Origin: Chaetorhynchus papuensis
Taxonomy: Eukaryota > Chordata > Aves > Passeriformes > Rhipiduridae
Direction of reading: 5' to 3'
DNA length: 64,000 nt
NCBI GenBank assembly: GCA_013396525.1
Contig: VWYX01001244.1
Coordinates: forward strand, 62,001-126,000
Shown: piece after piece, positions 37,801 to 47,354 of the stretch
Layout of the letters: each line of letters begins with the position of its first letter
How positions within the stretch are numbered: position 1 is the stretch's first letter
Program-made: the position numbers and the translations under genes
The notes under the pieces: model-generated
The model's database searches: none
Told to the model about the DNA's origin: nothing
What the model saw: the letters and a program-made list of their open reading frames with translations, nothing else

Positions 37801-38997
37801 GATGAATATACCAAAGCATCCTGACAGCTATGGCCTGAAAACTCGAGATTGTCTCAGCATCTTAACCGCAGTGGTGCTGGAACAATCCCCCTCTCCCGGC
37901 GCCGGCCCCGCGTGTGCGCGCGCGTGAGCGTGCGCTCCTGTCGGGATGTGTGAGCCATTCCCTGACACTCTCTCTCCACTCCAGCGTGCTGTGGCCTGGG
38001 AAATGCTTGAGGTTTGGATTTCCTGGCTTGAGGGCGATGGCAAACAAATTACTGCTTCTCTCTCGCTCTCCGAGTCCCAGTCCAAAAGCCGGTTTGGGTC
38101 CCGGCATGCTTTGCCGGGGCTGGCAGGGTTTCCTAACTGATGAGCAAAAAGAGCAGCTCTGCCTTCTCCCACGGCTCTGGAGCTGTTGCTGCTGCTGTTT
38201 TTAAGGTGAATGTCACGTTGCAGTCCAGGTAGGGACATGACATTGTTTGCAGCCAGCAGGGATGTGAGAATAACACCCACCTCGGCGGTGCCACACGCAC
38301 CTTCCTGCCCCAGACAGCTCCGACACGAACACGAGCGTTCACCAACAGCTGCACCCACACAGACGTGTGAGCAGCCTCAGCTCTCCCAGATTTTCCCCCT
38401 GCCAACAGCAGCAAAACCCATCCTCACCCTGCAGCAGGATCCACGGCACAAACAGCAACCCGGGAACCTGCAGACGTCCCCAGGGTCACGGTTTATTCTG
38501 TGCTCTGTATCAGAGACAGATGAGAGGCTTAAAATTTAAGTTCCTATAGAGCAGCAACACAAATTTCCTAAGGACGCTTGTCTGCAAAGCAGTCTGGCTT
38601 CTGCTGGCCAGAGCCAAACCCACAGGGGCTGGCTGAGAGGAGTGACCAGGCCTCTGGCCATCATCACTCATGTGGCACTTGCCAGTCAAGGGCATTGACT
38701 GCTCTTTTCAGAGCAGCAGAGAGCGCAGCCAAACCCAGCCACCCCCTGCACTCAAACTGTCACTCAGAGGGAATGAACTCAAACGTGCTCAGCGGGAATT
38801 GTGTTGCCTACACTTTTGGCTTCAGCAGGAAAATCCAGATTTGCCCCCTGAAAGTAAAGCACATGTCACTTCCCAAATGAGCCAGTGCTCATTCCAAAGT
38901 GCACTCGTGTGACAGTTTGGACAAACTGGACAATGCCAGCGGCATATCCTGACACAGGAGTACACACCCTGCCACCCTATCCATGAACATGGATGGT
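37801..38997. other. single-copy sequence with short CpG-rich tract, no gene recognised
   Basis: About 13 CpGs lie within some 60 bp at 37893-37950, including a perfect alternating purine-pyrimidine run at 37909-37926. The minus-strand 176-residue frame across this region is unrecognised. Confidence 0.4.
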
Positions 38998-39374
38998 ATT
39001 TTCAGCCTGGAGAACAGAAGGTTCTGGGAAGACCTTACAGTCCCTTCCAGTGCCTAAAGGGGCTCCAGGAGAGCTGGAGAGGGACTGGGGACAAAGGATG
39101 GAGGGACAGGACACAGGGAATGGCTTCCCAGTGCCAGAGGGCAGGGATGGATGGGATATTGGGAAGGAATTGTTCCCTGGGAGGGTGGGCAGGCCCTGGC
39201 ACAGGGTGCCCAGAGCAGCTGTGGCTGCCCCTGGATCCCTGGCAGTGCCCAAGGCCAGGCTGGACACTGGGGCTTGGAGCACCCTGGGATAGTGGAAGGT
39301 GTAATGCCCATGAGGATGGAACAAGATGAGTTTTAAGGCCCCTTCCAACCAAAACTATTCCACGATTCTGAAAA
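38998..39374 (+). mobile_element. CR1 LINE fragment, nearly complete 3' region
   Basis: The ordered CR1 blocks are all present: TTCAGCCTGGAGAACAGAAG, CTAAAGGGGCTCCAGGAGAG, GATGGGATATTGGGAAGG, CCCTGGCACAGGGTGCCCAG, AAGGCCAGGCTGGACACTGG, AAGGCCCCTTCCAACCAAAA and the tail ATTCCACGATTCTGA. This copy provides the internal template for reading the rearranged element at 31.1-31.4 kb. The open frames on both strands here come from the element's non-coding 3' region. Confidence 0.95.
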
Positions 39375-39970
39375 AAGATACACTTTTCATGGTTTGCAAG
39401 GTAATAGGCAGGTAGGAGTCCCTACAGAGTCTGAAGTTCCTCCCCAAATTAAGTACTGCAAGGTCTTAAACCTGTGATCTAGGCAGTTGTGGTTGTGACC
39501 TGTGTGGACACTGGCCACTGGAAAAGGAGGAAATGTCAAATGGTGGAATCCTTCCATATACAGGAAATGGAAAATATTCAGTGGATCTTCAAGGCCAAAA
39601 AAGGAGCAAAGGCAAAACACATGCAGGAAGTCTGGCAGTTCATCTGATCCATCCTGCTCTCCCAAAGCTGGATCAAATACTGTGATCTCCTGAGAGAACC
39701 ATGGAACTGCTTGAGATCGGAGATCCATTAAATGTGAGCCCAGACTGGTAAGATGCAAAGCTCAGTGCTTAGTTTTGTTATTTACTGTTTTTTTATCAGT
39801 CCAATTCCAGCCAGGGGCACCTGACAGGCACCTGGCAGCAACGAGAGCTCCCAGCAAACTCACCTGTACCAGCAGGTCAAGGGACACAACTGTCCCTCTG
39901 TGAGCTGTCAGACCCCAGCTGGTCCATACCCAGGTGTGAGCTCACAAATGCAAGGAAAATGCTGATAAAC
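39375..39970. other. single-copy sequence, no gene recognised
   Basis: It is unremarkable apart from a minus-strand GTACAG/GTGAGT donor-like site with its exon edge at 39864. Confidence 0.45.
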
Positions 39971-40245
39971 CTGAACAAATCCAGTAGGGAGCCACCAAGA
40001 GGATGGGCAGGGGCCTGGAGCACAGACCCACGGAAACACCCTGAGGGAAGGGAGTTTGTCCACCCTGTTCAAGTTTTAGGGGCAGCTGTAGCAGCCTTCT
40101 TGACACCATGGCAGGAATAGGGAGACAGACCCAGGCTCTTTGCTCAGGTGTTGTGGCAGGGCACTGAAAGACAAATTAAAGGTCAAAAGAGAGGACACAC
40201 CTTGAAGAAGTGACAGTTCTGCCTGAACATACAGAAGAAAAATGG
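39971..40245 (+). mobile_element. old, degraded CR1-like fragment
   Basis: It resembles the CR1 section that reads roughly 'agagccaccaagatgatc... ctggagcac'. Here that is GGGAGCCACCAAGAGGATGG and GGGCCTGGAGCACA, followed further on by a CAGTTCTGCCTGAACATACA block like the CR1 'ttccatctgaacat' segment. Divergence is high and the boundaries are approximate. Confidence 0.55.
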
Positions 40246-42019
40246 GCTATCACATCTCTCACTCAGGAGGTTTTAAACATCTGACTGGACACAGCCCTGA
40301 GCAACTTTTCCTGAACTCAGAGTGAGCCTGCCTGGGACAGTGGTTGGACCAAACCTCCGGAGATCCCTTCAGGTTCCATTTACTGAACTCTCTGGCAGGG
40401 TGTGTGAAGGTCCCTGTATCCACCCATCCCAGGGGAGAAGGCCCAGGTGGCCTGGGACACTGCTGCAGGCCGGCGTGTGCAGGGAGCAGAATTCCTGCCT
40501 TGACATTTGTGCAGGAGGACAACAAAGGGAAGGTATTTGTGCATCTGGGAGTGTTTGCAGCCACACATCAGTGAGATGCTGCGTGAGGGGCCGTGTGCCT
40601 GGGCACACACGGGATTCAGGAGCGGCAGGGTCTGTTTCCAGCTGCACGGAGGCCACACAAGAGATCCCAGGAGAAAGCTGCTCTACCTCGAGCATCCTTC
40701 TCCCTCTTGCCAGCCCTTTGTGGCTCGTTGAAGTAATGTAGTTTCTGAGGGGGGAAGTCTTATATCTTGAGACAAAGCACATACCTCCAGGGTGTGCATC
40801 CAGCCTGGAAGAGAGTGGAAGTGAGACAAGAGAACAGTCCAAGTCTCTCGGAGGTGTCACTGTGCGCACACGGAATGCAGTGACTCGGCCCCATCGGAAG
40901 CGATGGGGTGAGAAGAGAGAGCGAGCTTCCTTCAGAGGCCTTCAGAAACAGAAATAGGACAATCCAAACACGCTTCCACTTGAAGTCATTCCCCATGTAC
41001 GTTCCCAAAGCAACAGGGATCCTCTAATGTGATTGTAGTTGGAAAAGGTGTTCAAACCCACGCATACAGAGGAATGGGAGCGGCAGTGCTGAAGTCTGGT
41101 GGCAGAATGCACATGTAAAATAATATTTGGCATCAAGTGCTCTTAGCCTAAATATTCACCAAAAGAGGTTCTGGTTAATCTCTGATGCTTTAATAACCCT
41201 CTTGCCAATCTGGGAAGGAGCAGAGAAGCAGCACTCCCAAATTCCACAGAGATGAATCACTGGCTAACCTGGGGGACCCTGGTCATGCTGGAGTGAAGGG
41301 GAATTGAAACAGATTGTCAAGGAGCAGCAAGGCACACCGTGGGAGGAGGGATGGCAGCGTGTCCTGACTGCAGCCTGCAACCTGAGAGGAAAAATCCCAT
41401 CCAAAACCTTCAGCTCCAGACACCGTTTGTCAGAGGAATTTGAATTTCAGCTCTGCCTCGACTGAGGCTGCTCCCAAGTGAGGAGCTTTGCCAGGTGCTC
41501 TGGGGGTCCAGCTGAAGTTCACCTGCTGGAGCACTGGGAGCTGTATCCCCAGCTCATTCCATCCCACAGGACTGGTGAGGAGTAATTTGTAAGCAGGTGA
41601 TCAGAATAAATGATTTACCAGGGCACTAAAAGATCAAGGCAGTTGTTTCTAAAAGATCTCAGAGCATCTAAAGCCTAAAGTGTTGCAGTGCTTTCAGGTC
41701 CGCCCCCAGGCTGTCAGCCTGGCTCCAGCTTCTTGGAATAAGTAATTGCCCCACTCCACATTAGTTGAAAAGTAGAAAACTGTTCCAAAAGCTCCTTGCA
41801 CACTCCCCCAAGGACACAGGCATGTGATAAGTATCTGCTTCTCCAGGATCCAGAGCCATAAGAAGTATAAAGTTTCTAATTCATATTTTAAATGAGATTC
41901 CCTTTTGTGGTTCCAGTAGAATGAAAAGAAAAAGAAAGGCTTTGAAAAATGCCTTCTCAGGATCAACTCCAAGTGTCACCCCAGGTTTCACTGTAATTCA
42001 GTAGAAGGTCATAAATCCC
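40246..42019. other. single-copy sequence, no gene recognised
   Basis: Overlapping open frames of up to 166 residues at 40.3-40.87 kb lie on both strands and match nothing I recognise. The rest is AT-moderate and featureless to me. Confidence 0.45.
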
Positions 42020-42384
42020 AGACCATGGAGCTGAGGGAGCTGGGAAAGGGGCTCAGCCTGGAGCAAAGGAGGCTCAGGGGGGACCTTGTGGCTCTGCACA
42101 ACTCCCTGACAGGAGGGGGCAGCCGGGGGGGGTCGGGCTCTGCTCCCAGGGAACAGGGACAGGAGGAGAGGGAACGGCCTCAGGCTGGGCCAGGGGAGGG
42201 GCAGGATATTGAGGAAAATTTCTTCCTTGAAGGGGTGGTCAGAGACTGAGCAGGCTGATGAGGGCAGTGGGGGAATCACCATCCCTGGATGTGGCACCTG
42301 GGGACACAGGTTAGTGGTGGGCCTGCAGTGGTTGGACTCGATGGCCTCAGAGGGCTTTTCCAACCTGGATGATCCCATGATTCA
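42020..42384 (+). mobile_element. CR1 LINE fragment, 3' region
   Basis: It contains GAGCTGAGGGAGCTGGGAAA, GGGGCTCAGCCTGGAGCAAA, CTGACAGGAGGGGGCAGCC, TTGGACTCGATGGCCTCAG and the tail GATGATCCCATGATTCAA. The TTGGACTCGATG and AGGGCTTTTCCAACC blocks are hallmarks of the common avian CR1 3' end. It is closely similar in type to the reverse-strand copy at 62.8-63.2 kb. Confidence 0.95.
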
Positions 42385-43704
42385 ACCCAAGGCTGTTTCT
42401 TTGGCAGTGCAGCTGTAACACCAAACCCCTCCTGCTTCCCCTAAAGGAGGTGAACCTTTGGGCTGTGGGAGTGTAACCACGGCCATGCCACCACATCAGC
42501 AGCTGTGTGGTTTGACTCTCCCCCAGCCACTGGGAACACCTTCCAACACTGCAGGAAGCCCCACCATGCTGGAAATGGGATGCTCCCGAGGGTGTTGTGA
42601 GCAAAGGGGAACAAACTCAGCACGTCAGGATTTGAAATGCCACTTCTAAAATGGACGCCATTTACTGTCGGGGTGGAAATGGCTTTTTCTGATCACAGAG
42701 AGTTTGGACCTCCCTCATAAACCCATATGGGCAGTCACTAGAGGGGGCCAGAAAACCACCTCGGAACAACAGGGGCTGCAAAACCAATGCTGAGGCCAAG
42801 GACTTGAGTTTTACTCTCTGAGTAGTCCAGTGAGAGGAGTAAGACCGGCCCCAGAGCCTCTGCTTACAATAGGTGCCATTTACTCCAGCGTAGTTCCACT
42901 GAAATGAATGGACATCTTCAAGAAGAGTTACCAGGCCCGTGAGTAAATGTGACACAATTTGGTCTTTAAATAGCACTACCCTTTTGATGACCTTCCACAA
43001 CCATAAAATTAAGCCTAGAAAGACCTCCAGGGCAAAATCAAACTGAATTTGTCAAAATGTGTCAGAAAGAACGCAGTGTGTAGCCAACCTAAGTTGGAAA
43101 CGTTTCCATACAGGAGAAAGTTGGAGGTCATGGAGGAAACACAAGGGTGACAGAAGCCATTTGAAGGCCAAGGTGATGTGGGATTTATACTCCGCAGGCT
43201 TCTCATTGCTCCCTCAGCCTCCAAGAAATGTCTGGGGCTTGTGTCAGGAGCACTGAAAAGCTCCAGCCTGGCACAGGGTCCTGGCACACCCAGCAGGTCA
43301 AAGCACACAAAGGTGGGGGAGTTACCAAGTGCCCAGTGAAGAGGGGCCATGCCAGGAAAAGGGATGAGCTTTCAGAAAGCCCCATTAGTGCTGATGGGAA
43401 GTGGCCACGGAGACGCACTGCAGGATCCTGCCGGTATCCAATTACAGAGAGAGCATCTCCCTGTTAACCCCGGGGTGGGGCAGCACCTCGGCAGCGCCTC
43501 CTCCTGCCCCACCCCGGGGGTCAGCACGGAGCTCCGGCCTTGGCATTGCTGACTGCAGGAACTGCGGTGACATCACGGGCTCTGCTGAAGGAGGGTGACC
43601 CCTGAAATCAGCTCGCTCGGTGGCATGATGCTGAACCAGCCATTCCCTCAGATCATTTTCTTTTCTGACCGATAGCACAGACTCCAAAGCAAACAGGATC
43701 GTAC
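42385..43704. other. single-copy sequence with possible ancient repeat and a GC-rich hairpin
   Basis: Positions 42835-43000 carry, on the minus strand, TTTCAGTGGAACTACG and CTGGAGTAAATGGCACC. These are phrases I associate with very old amniote interspersed repeats, but the family is not identified. Positions 43430-43615 form a small CpG cluster with a perfect inverted repeat, listed separately. No gene is recognised. Confidence 0.35.
43468..43519. repeat. perfect 16-bp GC-rich inverted repeat with 20-nt loop
   Basis: The left arm CCCCGGGGTGGGGCAG (43468-43483) is the exact reverse complement of the right arm CTGCCCCACCCCGGGG (43504-43519). The 20-nt spacer is GC-rich and CpG-containing. In RNA this would form a very stable hairpin, and in DNA it could extrude as a cruciform. 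Confidence 0.9.
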
Positions 43705-43862
43705 AACAGAACAGTCACAGAACATCCTGAGCTGGAAGGGACCCACAGGATCACCCAGTCCAACCCCTGGCCCTGCACAGACACCCCAACAACCCCACCC
43801 TGGGCCCAAGGGCACTGTCCAAACGCTCCTGGAGCTCTGGCAGCCCTGGGGCTGTGCCAGGT
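43705..43862 (-). mobile_element. CR1 LINE fragment (reverse orientation)
   Basis: The order is the reverse complement of a songbird-type CR1 end: CACAGAACATCCTGAGCTGG, AAGGGACCCACAGGATCACC, CAGTCCAACCCCTGGCCCTG, then ACTGTCCAAACGCTCCTGGA. The copy is truncated at about 43862. Confidence 0.93.
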
Positions 43863-46073
43863 GACCCCAGGCCCCTGACTGATCACACACAGATGTCACC
43901 AGGCTCACTGCAGGGAAGCTGTGACCTTCTGGCTACATTCAAGCCCATGAGGGCTTTTGCCATCAACTTTTTCCACCCTTTTGTCCAGGGACATTCCTGG
44001 AGAACTTCGAAGGGCCGTCAGAAAGGTGACCAAGAAAGTCAAGTCTCCTACGAGGAAAGCCAAGTTTCCTTATGAGAGACTCCACGGACAACGTTTAGGA
44101 ATCCACAAGGTGAAAAATTCTCTATTCACAGAGAGCTCTGAAATTGCTGCTGTGAAGGCCTGGCTTGTGCTAGGCAGGAAAAGGCTCCGAGCTCGCCTGC
44201 TGGGCAGCCCTTGGGTGCAGCCCTTCCTTTGCATCATACCCTCACTGCAAGGCTGGGCCATAAAAGTCTGATCTGCTAGGAAAAGCTGTCAGTGATGAGA
44301 AAGGTAAGATTTGCTTTTCAATTCTTTTCTCCTCAACTGTCACTAAAAATGATTCACGATAAAGCCAAAGTCTACACAACTACATGATTGGAACTGAGAC
44401 CTACCATAAATTAAAAGGCTTTTCTTTCTGTTCTTGCCTGGCTGGGCTGTATCAGGTTACCAGAACAGAACAAATGCAGCAATCCAGAGACAGCCCAGCC
44501 TGGTGACCAAAACTCAACTGCTACTAAAGGTAAGTGATATCTCAAGAAACACATGTTGGTTCCGTGGCTTAAAACAATGAATCCTTGTAGAAAATCATAA
44601 AGTTTGAGGTAAAAAAAAAAAAATTACATTGTAAAATGACATTTCCCATAAGCAGCAGACTGTCAGGGCACTGATACCACGTGCTGGGGGACTTCTCTAG
44701 GGCTGCTCAGCTGAGGAAATGAGGAAAAAAGAGCTGAGCACTCCAAGCATTCCCAGGGTGTTGAAAGAGGATGGACAGAGAAGATTTTTACTTATTTTTT
44801 TCCCAAGGAGAAAAATTAATAAATATAGAAAGTGGGGAGGAATGAAGGAGAAAGGAGAGGAGAGAAATTCAAAAGTGTCTTGCCTTTTTCTTACAATCAG
44901 AAAACAGAGAGGTTTTAGTTGAAGTTTTGATTTTACTTTTTTGGGGGAGAAAAAAGAGAAGAAATAGAAAGAAATCCAGAAAATCTGGGGCTTGAGTAGA
45001 AACTTAAGATTTGGAAAGCAAAAGAATCTCATAAATACCCCTTCACTAAGAAACAATAAATAATAATTATGTTATAATGATGTTCTGTTATGATACTACA
45101 TCCCAGCCCTATGTTTATTCCAATGCCAACTGCATATCCACAACCAGGCATTGAAAAGGTTGGCAAATGTATTTTGCCAAAAAGAAGGAACTTTATGTAC
45201 TATCAAGGAACATTATGCCCCACCACCACTAAAATCCAGGATCCTACCAGGCCTTTTAAGGACAGAGATACAAGGCAAGAAGAATTAAGACAGTCCAGAG
45301 AAATCTCCTCTTTCTGTTGCCCACACTAAAACCAAACACAGACTTTAACTGTAGGAAGTTCTGAACCATTTGGTTCAAGTGTCCTCAGTCCTTTTTTTCA
45401 ACCTGAACTCGAAAAGAAAAAAAACCAAACAAAAAACCCCCAAAAAACAAAAAAGCCTAAACAAAATAAAACTGTACAGGAAAGATAGTTCTGCTTTCCA
45501 ACTGTTCAGAGGAGTTGGGAGTTTTTCCTAAAAATCTCTCTGAATTAAATCAATGCCACAAGTCTGTCAAGGCTGGTGAAGCTGGGATCCACATCCCAAT
45601 TTTCCAGAACAACATGTGATACCAGCAGCATTACTGGATTTTTCTCCCCTGAGGGTGTGTCTGGAGCTGTCCCCCAGGGTCCCCTGTCTGAGCTGGTGCT
45701 CACTCCTGTCCCCCTGGGTGCTCGGGGCTCAGCCTTCCCGGTTCCCTCTGCTTCAGCCTCCCCATGGAATGGCTGTTGCCATAGAAACCACTACAGTAAC
45801 ATCACCATTTCCACCAAGATGCTTCAGCAATTTACTCTGGTGATTAAACTGCAGCCATTTATTGCACAGAATAAATAACAGGGCAATGGTGAATAATGGG
45901 GCTGCGACTCCATCGATGGGGCCCGCTGACATCACCAACCACAAGAACCAAACTCGAGGCATCGCAGCTCCCGAGATGGAATTACAAACTCCAGCCTTCA
46001 GACTGGAAGGATAAACACTCTTTAAAGGCATCGGAGCCAACTCACGGAGCCAAGGAAGCCAAAGGGAGAGAGG
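43863..46073. other. single-copy sequence with two plus-strand donor-like sites
   Basis: GAAAG/GTAAGA at 44303 and CTAAAG/GTAAGT at 44529 are strong donor matches on the plus strand. The second is preceded by a strong acceptor at 44455. A 104-residue lysine/arginine-rich frame spans 43957-44271, but it opens at TTG rather than ATG. A 13-base A run starts near 44611, and 44740-45060 is A-rich with a homopurine patch at about 44829-44870. I recognise no gene. Confidence 0.35.
45412..45475. repeat. A-rich low-complexity tract
   Basis: Mostly A with scattered C (AAAAACCCCCAAAAAACAAA). It is possibly a degenerate simple repeat. Confidence 0.7.
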
Positions 46074-46098
46074 CACAGACAGACAGACAGACAGACAG
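46074..46098. repeat. (CAGA)n microsatellite running into the assembly gap
   Basis: About five CAGA/ACAG tetranucleotide units end exactly where the N run begins. The array may continue inside the gap. Confidence 0.9.
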
Positions 46099-46317
46099 NN
46101 NNNNNNNNNNNNNNNNNNNNNNNNNNNNNNNNNNNNNNNNNNNNNNNNNNNNNNNNNNNNNNNNNNNNNNNNNNNNNNNNNNNNNNNNNNNNNNNNNNNN
46201 NNNNNNNNNNNNNNNNNNNNNNNNNNNNNNNNNNNNNNNNNNNNNNNNNNNNNNNNNNNNNNNNNNNNNNNNNNNNNNNNNNNNNNNNNNNNNNNNNNNN
46301 NNNNNNNNNNNNNNNNN
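46099..46317. other. assembly gap (219 N)
   Basis: There is a continuous run of N between the CAGA microsatellite and a roughly 50-bp tandem repeat. The length is not a round placeholder value, so it may be an estimate. Any open frame drawn across it is meaningless. Confidence 0.99.
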
Positions 46318-46456
46318 CAGAGAGGGGACAGACAGACTGCCAGGCATCAGCACAGCCAGGGACACACTGAGAGAGGGGACAGACAGGCATCAGCACAGCC
46401 AGGGACACACCAGAGAGGGGACAGACAGACTGCCAGGCATCGGCACAGCCAGGTAC
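46318..46456. repeat. three copies of a 43-50 bp tandem repeat
   Basis: Each unit reads from CAGAGAGGGGACAGACAG through GGCATCAGCACAGCCAGG. Copies are at 46318-46367, 46368-46410 (lacking an eight-base ACTGCCAG segment) and 46411-46456 (one A-to-G change, end diverging). The CAGA motif inside the unit links it to the microsatellite left of the gap, so the gap probably holds more of these units. Confidence 0.9.
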
Positions 46457-46530
46457 CCATCTGGCTCTGGGGTGCTGCTTGGGGTCGGTGCTGCCCATGG
46501 GGCCTCAGGCAGCTCAGAAGCTCCTGCCAG

Positions 46531-47354
46531 GAGGAGCTGTGTCCCCATACAGAAGGAGCTGTGTTCCCAAACGGGAGGAGCTGTGTCCCCAAACACGAGG
46601 AGCTGTGTTCCCAAACAGGAGGAGCTGTGTCCCCAAACACGAGGAGCTGTGTCCCCATACAGGAGGAGCTGTGTCCCCAAACAGGAGGAGCTGTGTCCCC
46701 ATACAGGAGGAGCTGTGTCCCCAAACGGGAGGAGCTGTGTTCCCGAACACGAGGAGCTGTGTCCCCAAACAGGAGGAGCTGTGTCCCCAAACGGGAGGAG
46801 CTGTGTCCCCAAATGGGAGGAGCTGTGTCCCCATACAGGAGGAGCTGTGTCCCCAAACACGAGGAGCTGTGTTCCCAAACGGGAGGAGCTGTGTCCCCAA
46901 ACGGGAGGAGCTGTGTCCCCAAACAGGAGGAGCTGTGTTCCCATACAGGAGGAGCTGTGCTCCCAAACGGGAGGAGCTGTGTTCCCATACAGGAGGAGCT
47001 GTGTTCCCATACAGGAGGAGCTGTGTCCCCAAACGGGAGGAGCTGTGTTCCCATACAGGAGGAGCTGTGTTCCCAAATGGGAGGAGCTGTGTCCCCATAC
47101 AGGAGGAGCTGTGTTCCCAAACACGAGGAGCTGTGTTCCCAAACACGAGGAGCTGTGTCCCCAAACGGGAGGAGCTGTGTTCCCATACAGGAGGAGCTGT
47201 GTTCCCAAACGGGAGGAGCTGTGTCCCCATACAGGAGGAGCTGTGTTCCCAAACGGGAGGAGCTGTGTCCCCATACAGGAGGAGCTGTGTCCCCAAACGG
47301 GAGGAGCTGTGCCCCCAAACGGGAGGAGCTGTGTTCCCGAACAGGAGGAGCTGT
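46531..47354. repeat. 22-bp minisatellite, 38 units in perfect register
   Basis: The units start every 22 bp from 46531 to 47345 with no insertion or deletion. The first 11 bases, GAGGAGCTGTG, are invariant except in unit 2 (AAGGAGCTGTG). Variation is confined to the last 11 bases, where the common forms are TCCCCATACAG, TTCCCAAACGG, TCCCCAAACAC and TCCCCAAACAG. The 38th unit diverges after CTCCCA. No phase of the unit creates a stop codon on either strand, which explains six long overlapping open frames of 300 or more codons. None of these should be annotated as a gene. Confidence 0.97.

Noticed and set aside
43957..44271. Lys/Arg-rich 104-residue frame that looks superficially like a nucleic-acid-binding protein
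   Set aside because: It opens at TTG with no ATG nearby, has no recognisable domain and ends 32 bases before a donor-like site. It is mentioned only as context.
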